Source: CAYOSU01 sp964541255
Lineage (GTDB): Bacteria > Bacillota > Clostridia > Christensenellales > CAMQZB01
Length of the DNA stretch: 13,086 nucleotides
Reading direction: 5' to 3'
Assembly: GCA_964541255.1 (NCBI GenBank)
Contig: CAZIPL010000041.1
Span: 1-13,086 of the forward strand
Below, one piece after another: positions 6,403 to 12,987 of the stretch (position 1 is its first letter; every line of letters starts with the position of its first letter). The translations under genes were made by a program, and so were the position numbers. The notes below the pieces were generated by a model that was not told where the DNA came from, searched no databases, and was given only the letters and a program-made list of their open reading frames with translations.

Positions 6403-7419
6403 TCAAAGTCTGACGAGTTTGACCATAAAGGGGAAATCCTCGGTTTCGTTTGCGTTTGCGAAAAGGTCGCCTACGTCGGAGAAAGGAATCTCTCCCGAAA
6501 TAAGGCTCTTGACGTTGACGGAGTTATTGACAAGAAGATTTATCGCTGTCATAAAGTTGTCGTTCTGATAGGGGACGGGGGTGATCTTAATGTCCTTTTC
6601 GAGAATGCTGATAAGGGGAACGGAAACGTCTGCCGAGTTTACCGTTGCAATCGAGGCTACGAAAAGCTCGCCCGCTTGCTTAAGATAAGAAAAACAATCG
6701 GAAAGATTCAACGCTTGCTCGCGTAAATATATAAGCGAATCGAGCATTTTTCCGCCGGTTACTTGCAAAACTTTCTTTTTTGCTTTGTCGTCGGAAAGGA
6801 AGTTATAATATATTCCCGCATCTTTCGAAGAATCGAGAAGCTCTTGCGAATTGTCGAAAACGACGGGGATTGCTTGATAATAAAGGCAAAGCTGCGCGAT
6901 GATGTTACCCAAAACCCCTGCGCTTCCTATTCCGATAAAAGAGCCTTTTTCGAATTTGATTCTGTCAAGAATGGTGAGCGCGTTTGCGATCGTTCCGATG
7001 AAAACGCCGTCTTCGTCGGATACGCTGTCGGGGAGCGCAAAAACGTTTTCGACTGGGAGTGTAACGAAATCTCTCAAAAGGCCGTCGTAATTAACTCCGC
7101 GATAAGAAAAATCGAGGCATTCGTCCAGCTTACCTTCGCGACAATTAATGCAATTAAGGCAAGGCATAAAGGGCGAAACAACGACTCTGTCGCCTTTTTT
7201 GAAAGGTGAATCCTCGTCCGTTTCGGCAATAACTCCTATTGCGCTTCTTCCCAAGATCAGAGGATAATTGATTTTATATCTGCCCTTGACGATGTCTAAG
7301 TCGTTACCCGAAATAGCCGCGGTCGTGATACGAACCTTGCAAAAGCCTTTATCGAGCGGTGCAGATTCCTTTTCGATAAGTCGCACGCTGTTTGGCGATA
7401 CCGTACTCCAAGCTTCCAT
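6403..7419 (-). CDS. Medium-chain dehydrogenase/reductase lacking catalytic zinc ligands
   Basis: A 338-residue member of the zinc alcohol dehydrogenase (MDR) superfamily: a GroES-like domain at about 1-130, then a Rossmann domain with GIGSAGVLG (163-171). Asp189 at the end of the second strand suggests NAD(H). The structural zinc lobe is intact (CLNCINCREGKLDEC, Cys87, 90, 93, 101). The catalytic zinc ligands are not: the usual GICGSD is ISGND with Ser37, the usual GHE is GRS with Arg58, and the third ligand region (IGTIANAL) has no Cys or Glu. It is therefore unlikely to be a normal zinc alcohol dehydrogenase. The start ATG (7419-7417) follows GGAGGG (7428-7423) closely; a 5' extension to 7563 would cross the promoters. 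Substrate unknown. Confidence 0.85.
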   Translation of the reverse strand: MEAWSTVSPNSVRLIEKESAPLDKGFCKVRITTAAISGNDLDIVKGRYKINYPLILGRSAIGVIAETDEDSPFKKGDRVVVSPFMPCLNCINCREGKLDECLDFSYRGVNYDGLLRDFVTLPVENVFALPDSVSDEDGVFIGTIANALTILDRIKFEKGSFIGIGSAGVLGNIIAQLCLYYQAIPVVFDNSQELLDSSKDAGIYYNFLSDDKAKKKVLQVTGGKMLDSLIYLREQALNLSDCFSYLKQAGELFVASIATVNSADVSVPLISILEKDIKITPVPYQNDNFMTAINLLVNNSVNVKSLISGEIPFSDVGDLFANANETEDFPFMVKLVRL

Positions 7420-7441
7420 ATTCCCTCCGTTAATTATTATC

Positions 7442-7470
7442 ATTATATACCAAAAGAGAGCATTTTGCAA
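7442..7470 (-). promoter_or_regulatory. Promoter of the leftward dehydrogenase gene
   Basis: On the minus strand TTGCAA (7470-7465) is followed after 17 bases by a perfect TATAAT (7447-7442). The predicted start near 7435 leaves a short leader with GGAGGG at 7428-7423. Confidence 0.65.
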
Positions 7471-7514
7471 CAGAATTTTGTTAATAATTATTTTCGGAAA
7501 AAAGTGATATTTCC

Positions 7515-7543
7515 TTGACAACGGGAAGTGAAACCTATATAAT
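7515..7543 (+). promoter_or_regulatory. Consensus promoter of rpmE
   Basis: TTGACA (7515-7520), a 17-base spacer and TATAAT (7538-7543) match the housekeeping consensus at every position. Transcription should start near 7550, ahead of GGAGGTG at 7566-7572. It is divergent from the dehydrogenase promoter, the two -35 boxes being 44 bases apart. Confidence 0.9.
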
Positions 7544-7582
7544 AACAAGGTAGATTTTGACAAACGGAGGTGTAAAGCTATT

Positions 7583-7786
7583 ATGAAGAGCGGAATTCAT
7601 CCTAATTATAAAGAGGTTGACGTTGTTTGCGCATGCGGTGCGACGTTCAAAACCGGAACGACGAAAAACGTTGACGTTATCAAGGTAGATATATGCAGCA
7701 AGTGCCACCCTTTCTTCACGGGCAAACAGAAATTGGTTGATACGGGCGGACGTGTAGACAAGTTCAACAAGCGTTACGGTCTCTAA
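7583..7786 (+). CDS. rpmE: 50S ribosomal protein bL31, zinc-binding type
   Basis: A 67-residue component of the large ribosomal subunit that helps bridge the subunits. Cys16 and Cys18 (CACG) with Cys38 and Cys41 (CSKC) make the zinc-binding set of the C-plus type of bL31, in contrast to the zinc-free paralogue induced by zinc starvation. The typical opening MKSGIHPNY and HPFFTGKQK (42-50) are present. Start ATG 7583 follows GGAGGTG with a ten-base spacer. It has its own consensus promoter and terminator, so it is a single-gene unit, matching the strong expression expected of a ribosomal protein. Confidence 0.97.
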   Translation: MKSGIHPNYKEVDVVCACGATFKTGTTKNVDVIKVDICSKCHPFFTGKQKLVDTGGRVDKFNKRYGL

Positions 7787-7812
7787 GATCAAATCAAAAA
7801 ATCGATTTCAAG

Positions 7813-7843
7813 AAGAGTTTGATTATAATCAAACTCTTTTTTA
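7813..7843 (+). terminator. Rho-independent terminator after rpmE
   Basis: An 11-bp perfect stem (7813-7823 with 7828-7838), a TATA loop and a run of T residues continuing to about 7842. It should cut most read-through into the next gene. Confidence 0.9.
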
Positions 7844-7862
7844 TCGTTTCGCCGCAAAAAAT

Positions 7863-7891
7863 TTGACGGCACTTTGGATAAATGGTATCAT
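7863..7891 (+). promoter_or_regulatory. Promoter of the DUF1385-prmC fusion, predicting a leaderless mRNA
   Basis: TTGACG (7863-7868), a 17-base spacer and TATCAT (7886-7891) each differ from consensus at one position. The -10 box ends six bases before the ATG at 7898, so the expected transcription start falls on or next to the start codon. No ribosome binding site is present upstream. Confidence 0.7.
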
Positions 7892-7897
7892 ATTATT

Positions 7898-9676
7898 ATG
7901 AAAAAGAGTAAAATAGGCGGACAGGCGGTTATCGAAGGCGTAATGATGCGCGGAGAAACCGCCGCGGCATTGGCTGTTCGCGACGAAAAAAAGAGAATAA
8001 GAATAAAAACTTGGCGACTTGGCAAAAAGAGTTTTTGGAGCAAAGTCCCTATTGTCAGAGGCGTAATCAGCTTTGTGCATTCGATGACCGAGGGAATGGG
8101 GACTCTTATGTCTTCCGCGGACGTTTTCGGGCAAGAGGAAGAACCGACGAAGTTCGAAAAATGGTGCGCCGAAAAGCTCAAAATCAACGTAATGAACGTC
8201 GTTATGGGAATATCGCTCGTTCTTGGCGTTGCTTTGGCTGTAGGGCTTTTTATAGTATTGCCGTCGTTTTTGTCAAAGGTTATTTGCAATTTGTTTTCAA
8301 TTGACCTTTCTTCGAACGCGAGAATTTGGATAGAGTCGGGAATAAAACTTTTGGTTTTGTTTTTATATATTTTCCTGACGTCCCTCATGAAAGACATCAA
8401 GAGGGTATATATGTATCACGGCGCGGAGCATAAGACGATAAATTGCTATGAGCACGAATTACCCCTTGACGTCGAGCATGCCAAGACTTGCAAAAAGTTC
8501 CATAACCGTTGCGGAACGACCTTTTTGTTCTTTGTGGTGTTAGTCGGAATTTTGGTGTTTGCGCTCATCAAAGTTGTTTTGCCAGAAAGCGTAGTATCAA
8601 ACGAGTTTTTGAGAATACTCATTAAGCTTGTTTGCTTACCTATAACGGCAGGTCTTGCTTACGAGCTTTTGATGGTAATAGCAAACAGCAACTTCTTCTT
8701 GTTCTATCCCTTGCGACTTCCCGGGATGCTTCTTCAAAAAATAACTACGAAAGAGCCTACCGACGATATGCTCGAAGTTGCTATCGCGTCTTTTATGGCG
8801 GTAAGGGAGCTTGACGAAAACCCCGATATGCCTACGTACGATAAGCTTACTTTCAAGTATGTGATAGACGCAAAACGCTTCGCAAACGATTTGTTCGAAA
8901 AATCGGGCGTTAAGGACGCCGAAGCTGACGTTGAGTGGATTATTTCTGCCGTTACGGGAACGCCAAGAAGTGCGATAAAGCCTTACGACGAGCTTACGAT
9001 GACGCAATACGAAAAGATTACGTCGTATGTGAAAGAGCGTGCGACGGGAAAGCCTTTGGCGTATGTTTTGGGCGACACGTCATTTTACGGAATAGAAATT
9101 AAGTGCGACGAAAGAGCGCTTATTCCCCGTCCCGAGACGGAGGAGCTTGTTAAATGCGTTCTCGATAACGCAAAAGAAAAAAATACCGTTCTTGATTTAT
9201 GCACGGGGTCCGGCTGTATCGCGATTGCGCTTTCGAAACTTAATGGCTATAAGGTTACTGCAACGGATATTTCTGATAAAGCGCTTTCTTTGGCTAAGGA
9301 AAACGCCGAAAGACTTGGTGAGGAGATTTCGTTCGTTAAGTCCGATATGTTTGAAAATGTCGACGGAACGTTTGACGTAATAGTTTCGAATCCGCCTTAT
9401 ATAAAGACAAAGGATATAAAATCGCTTCAGAAAGAAGTGAGAGATTTCGAGCCCGAATCGGCGCTTGACGGCGGTGAAGACGGCTTGAAGTATTATGAAA
9501 TAATCGCAAATAACGCAGCAACGCATATCAACGATTGCGGAATGATTTTCTTGGAGGTCGGAATCGACGAAGCCGAAAGCGTCGCGAAGCTTTTGGAAAA
9601 GGATTTCGACGTCGAAATCAAAAAGGATATTGAAGGAATAGATAGAATAGTATTCGGGAGAAAGAAAAATGTTTGA
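7898..9676 (+). CDS. prmC: DUF1385 (YqhQ-like) membrane protein fused to PrmC, release-factor glutamine methyltransferase
   Basis: A 592-residue two-part protein. Residues 1 to about 310 are a DUF1385 domain: GGQAVIEGVMMR (7-18), YHGAEHKTINCYE (173-185), HNRCGTTF (202-209), YPLRLPGM (270-277), EPTDDMLEVAI (286-296) and four hydrophobic segments near 101-125, 147-163, 208-229 and 240-262. Its function is not established. Residues from about 320 to 592 are complete PrmC (HemK): helical N-domain, LIPRPETEEL (408-417), the SAM loop DLCTGSG (433-439) and catalytic NPPY (498-501). PrmC methylates the GGQ glutamine of release factors. The ATG at 7898 fits DUF1385 family starts; an in-frame TTG at 7874 lies inside the promoter. 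No ribosome binding site is seen. It overlaps prfA by eight bases. In many Firmicutes these are separate neighbours; here one frame runs through with no stop. Confidence 0.93.
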   Translation: MKKSKIGGQAVIEGVMMRGETAAALAVRDEKKRIRIKTWRLGKKSFWSKVPIVRGVISFVHSMTEGMGTLMSSADVFGQEEEPTKFEKWCAEKLKINVMNVVMGISLVLGVALAVGLFIVLPSFLSKVICNLFSIDLSSNARIWIESGIKLLVLFLYIFLTSLMKDIKRVYMYHGAEHKTINCYEHELPLDVEHAKTCKKFHNRCGTTFLFFVVLVGILVFALIKVVLPESVVSNEFLRILIKLVCLPITAGLAYELLMVIANSNFFLFYPLRLPGMLLQKITTKEPTDDMLEVAIASFMAVRELDENPDMPTYDKLTFKYVIDAKRFANDLFEKSGVKDAEADVEWIISAVTGTPRSAIKPYDELTMTQYEKITSYVKERATGKPLAYVLGDTSFYGIEIKCDERALIPRPETEELVKCVLDNAKEKNTVLDLCTGSGCIAIALSKLNGYKVTATDISDKALSLAKENAERLGEEISFVKSDMFENVDGTFDVIVSNPPYIKTKDIKSLQKEVRDFEPESALDGGEDGLKYYEIIANNAATHINDCGMIFLEVGIDEAESVAKLLEKDFDVEIKKDIEGIDRIVFGRKKNV

Positions 9677-10733
9677 AAAAGTAGTTAAGCTAAAAGAAAA
9701 GTTCAACGATATATTGAAAGACCTTTCCGATCCCGAGGTCATTTCCGATAGAAAGCTTTATGCAAAGCTCACAAAAGAGCATGCCAACTTAGAACCTATC
9801 GTCGAAAAATACGACGAATACACGGCAAACGAAAAGGCGCTTGCCGATTCTCTTGACGAGATAGAAAATACCACCGACGGCGAAATGCTCGAGCTTTTGA
9901 GGGAAGAGGTTAAGGATCTTAAAAAGAAAAAAGAAGAGCTCGAACACGAGCTTAAAATACTTCTTCTTCCGAAAGATCCCAACGACGACAGAAACGTAGT
10001 AGTCGAGGTTCGTGCGGGGGCCGGCGGCGAAGAGGCTGCACTTTTTGCGTACGAGCTTGTCAGAATGTATCAAATGTATGCCGATAAGCATAAGTTTACG
10101 GTAGAGCTTATCGACGAAAATCTCACAGAGCTTGGCGGAGTAAAGGAGCTTGTTTTCAACGTTATAGGAACGGGCGCGTATTCGAGACTCAAATACGAAA
10201 GCGGCGTTCATAGAGTGCAAAGAGTCCCCGAAACGGAATCGCAGGGTAGAATTCATACTTCGACCGCAACCGTTGCCGTACTTCCCGAGGCAGAGGATGT
10301 AGACGTCGAAATAAACGAAAAAGACCTCAAGATTGATAGATTCAGAAGCGGCGGCGCAGGCGGACAGCACGTCAATAAAACGGAGTCGGCGATAAGAATA
10401 ACCCACTTGCCGACGGGAATTATCGTCGTTTGCGAGGACGAACGTTCTCAGATAAAGAACTACGATAAGGCTATGAAAGTGTTAAAAACAAGACTGTACG
10501 ACCACTTCAGATCGATTGCCGAAAAAGAACAGACCTCTGCAAGAAGAAGTCAGGTTGGAACAGGGGATAGGTCTGAACGAATCAGAACCTACAACTTCCC
10601 GCAGGGCAGAATCACCGACCATAGAATAGGCTTCACGAGCTACGACTTGGAAGGCTACCTTAACGGCAACTTGGACGAAATGATAAACGCCCTCGCCATC
10701 GCCGACCAAAACGCAAAACTCCAAGCAGAATAG
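9669..10733 (+). CDS. prfA: Peptide chain release factor 1
   Basis: Recognises UAA and UAG stop codons and triggers peptide release. The 354 residues include an N-terminal helical region rich in Lys and Glu (about 50-97), GAGGEEAALFA (117-127), the codon-reading PxT loop as PET (187-189; RF2 would have SPF), and GGQ at 231-233 in SGGAGGQHVNKTES, whose glutamine is the PrmC target. The C-terminal GDRSERIRTYNFPQGR block is typical. ATG 9669 lies within the end of prmC, with GGGAG at 9656-9660, so modifier and substrate are made from one message. No terminator lies directly behind the stop; the nearest good candidate is at 10951-10980. Confidence 0.97.
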   Translation: MFEKVVKLKEKFNDILKDLSDPEVISDRKLYAKLTKEHANLEPIVEKYDEYTANEKALADSLDEIENTTDGEMLELLREEVKDLKKKKEELEHELKILLLPKDPNDDRNVVVEVRAGAGGEEAALFAYELVRMYQMYADKHKFTVELIDENLTELGGVKELVFNVIGTGAYSRLKYESGVHRVQRVPETESQGRIHTSTATVAVLPEAEDVDVEINEKDLKIDRFRSGGAGGQHVNKTESAIRITHLPTGIIVVCEDERSQIKNYDKAMKVLKTRLYDHFRSIAEKEQTSARRSQVGTGDRSERIRTYNFPQGRITDHRIGFTSYDLEGYLNGNLDEMINALAIADQNAKLQAE

Positions 10734-10792
10734 AATCGTTGCACAAAAATCCGAATAAAGAATAATTAGCGATAGATTCGGCTTCGTTCTAA

Positions 10793-10939
10793 GCGTTATA
10801 TCAAAACGCGACCAAGGTTTTAAGTGAATATGGTTTAGTGGATGCCAAGAAGCTTACGGCAATGAGAGCGAACGGCGGGAACTTCTTGTGGCATTCAATA
10901 CTTTTTGTATCGAGCAAAACACGCTTAATTGTTAAATGA
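10793..10939 (+). pseudogene. Start-less open segment, possible gene remnant
   Basis: A 48-codon open stretch (TGA at 10937-10939) follows the stop TAA at 10790-10792. It translates with ordinary composition (for example GLVDAKKLTAMRANGGNF) but has no ATG near its beginning and no ribosome binding site; the only internal starts are GTG 10838 and ATG 10862. I do not recognise it. It could be the tail of a decayed gene, or a chance frame across the RNA hairpin at 10840-10896, which it fully contains. Confidence 0.2.
10840..10896 (+). ncRNA. Unassigned long hairpin, possible structured RNA or MITE-like element
   Basis: Bases 10840-10852 pair with 10882-10896 in a 13-bp stem (AAGAAG/CTTCTT, then GGATGCC/GGCATTC with one G-U pair) interrupted only by a two-base GT bulge. 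The purine-rich terminal loop of 29 bases carries two ACGGC copies (10856-10860 and 10872-10876). A T-run, CTTTTT at 10901-10906, follows five bases after the stem. I compared it by eye with the riboswitch consensus sequences I know and found no match. It may serve as a terminator for the prmC-prfA transcript or be an independent RNA. Confidence 0.35.
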
Positions 10940-10950
10940 TTAAATAATTA

Positions 10951-10980
10951 TCTGCAATTTCTTTGATTGCCGATTTTTTA
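10951..10980 (+). terminator. Probable terminator upstream of transketolase
   Basis: GCAAT (10954-10958) pairs with ATTGC (10966-10970), with two more pairs beyond a mismatch, and TTTTTT follows (10974-10979). The stem is short. It would end rightward transcription from the prmC-prfA unit. It overlaps the candidate -35 box of the next promoter. Confidence 0.45.
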
Positions 10981-10990
10981 GTGATAAAAT
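10963..10990 (+). promoter_or_regulatory. Candidate promoter of the split transketolase genes
   Basis: TTGATT (10963-10968) and TAAAAT (10985-10990) are separated by 16 bases. Transcription would begin near 10997 and give a leader of about 150 bases before the ATG at 11150. Confidence 0.5.
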
Positions 10991-11093
10991 AGCCTTGAAA
11001 ATATCCGTTCAAAGACCGCGATTGAGATTTGTGGCGTCATATTTCATAATTTTGATACATCTTATCTGATATGGCTTCGAAAGGCTGTGTCTA

Positions 11094-11137
11094 AATAGTT
11101 AAAGCTCAATCGTTTCGGCTTTCAATGGATAACTATT
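11094..11137 (+). promoter_or_regulatory. Leader stem-loop before the transketolase ribosome binding site
   Basis: AATAGTTA (11094-11101) pairs perfectly with TAACTATT (11130-11137), and inside it AAGC/GCTT (11102-11105 with 11118-11121) can form a second stem. The structure ends one base before GAGG (11139-11142). No T-tract follows. It could modulate translation or protect the 5' end; I know of no matching riboswitch. Confidence 0.35.
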
Positions 11138-11149
11138 CGAGGTTTAGGT

Positions 11150-11959
11150 ATGACATTAAAAGAGATTGCGAAAAGAATAAGAATAGACACTATCGAATCT
11201 ATCGGTTCGATAGGCGTCGGGCATTTAGGCGGTTGTTTGTCGATTGTTGAAATATTGACCGCACTATATTTTTCCGAAATGAGGATAGATCCGAAAGATT
11301 CAAAAAAGACTGCCAGAGATATTTTCGTATGTAGCAAAGGGCACGGTGGGCCTGCCGTTTACGCAACGCTTGCAAACAGAGGATACTTTGATAGAAGTCT
11401 TTTGTCCACTTTGAACAAAAACGGGACGACTTTGCCGTCGCACTGCCATATGGATAGAACGGCGGGAATCGATATGACTACGGGCTCGTTGGGACAAGGT
11501 TTTTCGTGCGCTGTGGGCATTGCTATAGCGCAAAAAAACGAGGGTAAAGGATATAACACCTTTTGCATAATTGGCGACGGCGAGAGTCAAGAGGGGCAGA
11601 TTTGGGAATCTGCCATGCTCGCTGCAAAAATGAAGCTTAATAACTTCATCGCGTTCACCGACAGAAACGAGTATCAAATTGACGGAAGCGCGTTCGAGAT
11701 AGAAACTCTCGACCCGTTGGACGAAAAATGGCGGACGTTCGGGTTTTATGTCGAAACGGTTGACGGACATAACATCGACGAAATACTTTCTGCGATAGCA
11801 AGAGCGAAAAAGCAAGATAAACCTTCTATGATAATTGCAAAAACCGTCAAAGGTAAGGGGGTAAGCTTTATCGAGAGCAAGGAAAACGCAAGCCACAATA
11901 TGCCGATAACCTGCGAAGAAGTCAAAAAAGCGGTTGAGGAGGTAGAGAAAAATGGCTGA
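11150..11959 (+). CDS. Transketolase, N-terminal (thiamine pyrophosphate-binding) subunit
   Basis: The first half of a split transketolase, which moves two-carbon units between sugar phosphates in the non-oxidative pentose phosphate pathway. The 269 residues hold the substrate and cofactor histidines in GVGHLGG (22-28) and KGHG (63-66), GSLGQG (112-117), the thiamine pyrophosphate and magnesium motif GDGESQEGQ (142-150) ending at DRN (171-173), and VKGKGVSF (233-240). The catalytic glutamate is in the partner subunit. Start ATG 11150 follows GAGG (11139-11142). It overlaps the partner by eight bases, as expected for subunits made in equal amounts. It can supply erythrose 4-phosphate to the aro pathway encoded upstream. 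A related transketolase-like enzyme with another sugar substrate cannot be excluded. Confidence 0.92.
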   Translation: MTLKEIAKRIRIDTIESIGSIGVGHLGGCLSIVEILTALYFSEMRIDPKDSKKTARDIFVCSKGHGGPAVYATLANRGYFDRSLLSTLNKNGTTLPSHCHMDRTAGIDMTTGSLGQGFSCAVGIAIAQKNEGKGYNTFCIIGDGESQEGQIWESAMLAAKMKLNNFIAFTDRNEYQIDGSAFEIETLDPLDEKWRTFGFYVETVDGHNIDEILSAIARAKKQDKPSMIIAKTVKGKGVSFIESKENASHNMPITCEEVKKAVEEVEKNG

Positions 11960-12878
11960 AATGAGAGCAATATTCGGGAAAAGCCTTGAGAAACTTTTGA
12001 GAGAAAGAGATGATATATATGTTCTCGACGCCGATCTATCGAAAGCAAACGGTACGAATTTTCTTTACGAAAAATTCCCGGATCGTTGCATAAACGTAGG
12101 CATAATGGAGCAAAGTATGGTCTCCGTCGCGGCGGGAATTGCCTCTCGCGGAAACACCGTTTTTGTAAGCTCTTTCGCGCCTTTTGCGGTGAGACGCGCT
12201 TTTGATCAGATCGCGCTTTCCGTAGCGTATACAGGTCAATCGGTCGTCATTGTCGGAACAGACCCTGGGATTGCTGCCGAACTAAACGGCGGAACGCATA
12301 TGAGTTTCGAAGATATCGCCGCAATGCGAGCATTGGCTGGGATGACGATCATAGAGCCGTGCGATGGGGTCGAACTTCAAAAAGCAATGGAGACTATTTC
12401 CAACTTAAAAAAGCCCGTATACCTTCGTTTGTTTAGAAAAGAGCTTCCCGCTCTTCACGACGACGGATATAGCTTTGACATAAACAAAATCGATACGATA
12501 AAATGCGGAAAAGACATTGCGATTTTCGCAAGCGGTCTTATGGTGACGGAGGCAGTTAAAGCTGCAAACGCTCTTGAAAAAGAGGGAATATCTGCAGAAG
12601 TAGTCAATGTTCACACGATAAAACCTCTTGACGAAGATGGCGTTATAAGAATGCTAAACAAAACAAACGTTGCGGTTGTTTGCGATAATCACTCTGTTCA
12701 CGGCGGACTTTTCTCCGCAATAGCCGAGCTTGCTGCAGAAAAACGCCCGACAAAAATACTTCCCGTCGGAATAAGAGAAAAATTCGGCGACGTAGGCAGC
12801 CTTTCCTACTTGAAGTCAATGCTCTGCATTTCGCAAGACGACATAATAAAAACCGTCAAAGCCGCCATTTCGAAGTAA
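11952..12878 (+). CDS. Transketolase, C-terminal subunit
   Basis: The second half of the split transketolase, 308 residues, covering the pyrimidine-binding and C-terminal domains. The catalytic Glu53 that activates thiamine pyrophosphate is in NVGIMEQSM (48-56). FAPFAVRRAFDQI (75-87) and GGTHMSFEDIAAMR (113-126, with His116) are typical. The C-terminal domain from about 185 shows VNVHTIKPLD and DNHSVHGGL. The gene resembles the second half of DXP synthase and pyruvate dehydrogenase E1 beta, but the pairing with a transketolase N subunit decides the call. ATG 11952 has a very good ribosome binding site, GAGGAGGT (11936-11943), inside the first subunit gene. Confidence 0.92.
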   Translation: MAEMRAIFGKSLEKLLRERDDIYVLDADLSKANGTNFLYEKFPDRCINVGIMEQSMVSVAAGIASRGNTVFVSSFAPFAVRRAFDQIALSVAYTGQSVVIVGTDPGIAAELNGGTHMSFEDIAAMRALAGMTIIEPCDGVELQKAMETISNLKKPVYLRLFRKELPALHDDGYSFDINKIDTIKCGKDIAIFASGLMVTEAVKAANALEKEGISAEVVNVHTIKPLDEDGVIRMLNKTNVAVVCDNHSVHGGLFSAIAELAAEKRPTKILPVGIREKFGDVGSLSYLKSMLCISQDDIIKTVKAAISK

Positions 12879-12955
12879 TGCTTCATAAAAATATCAAAAA
12901 ACGAGTAGTTTTTGTTTGACGATTTTCGCTTGAAGATATTACTCATATATAATAA

Positions 12956-12984
12956 AAAAGGCTTTACGTCGTGTAAAGCCTTTT
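12956..12984. terminator. Bidirectional terminator after the transketolase genes
   Basis: A 12-bp perfect stem, AAAAGGCTTTAC (12956-12967) with GTAAAGCCTTTT (12973-12984), and a five-base loop. Read leftward it is followed by TTATTATATAT, so the T-tract is richer on the minus strand, where it should serve the partial gene at 12988-13086. A weak AT-rich hairpin at 12895-12914 lies nearer to the transketolase stop. Nothing else is seen in 12879-12955. Confidence 0.8.
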
Positions 12985-12987
12985 GCC

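Noticed and set aside
7420..7563. N-terminal extension of the dehydrogenase to 7563
   Set aside because: It would cover both divergent promoters and add an AT-rich, unfamiliar sequence. The ATG at 7419 has GGAGGG and begins the GroES-like domain.
7583..7786. Zinc-free stress paralogue of bL31 (ykrB/ytiA type)
   Set aside because: All four zinc cysteines are present, so this is the zinc-binding housekeeping form.
12916..12953. TTGACG and TATAAT as a promoter after the transketolase genes
   Set aside because: The spacer is about 26 bases, too long for a sigma-A promoter, and no rightward gene follows.
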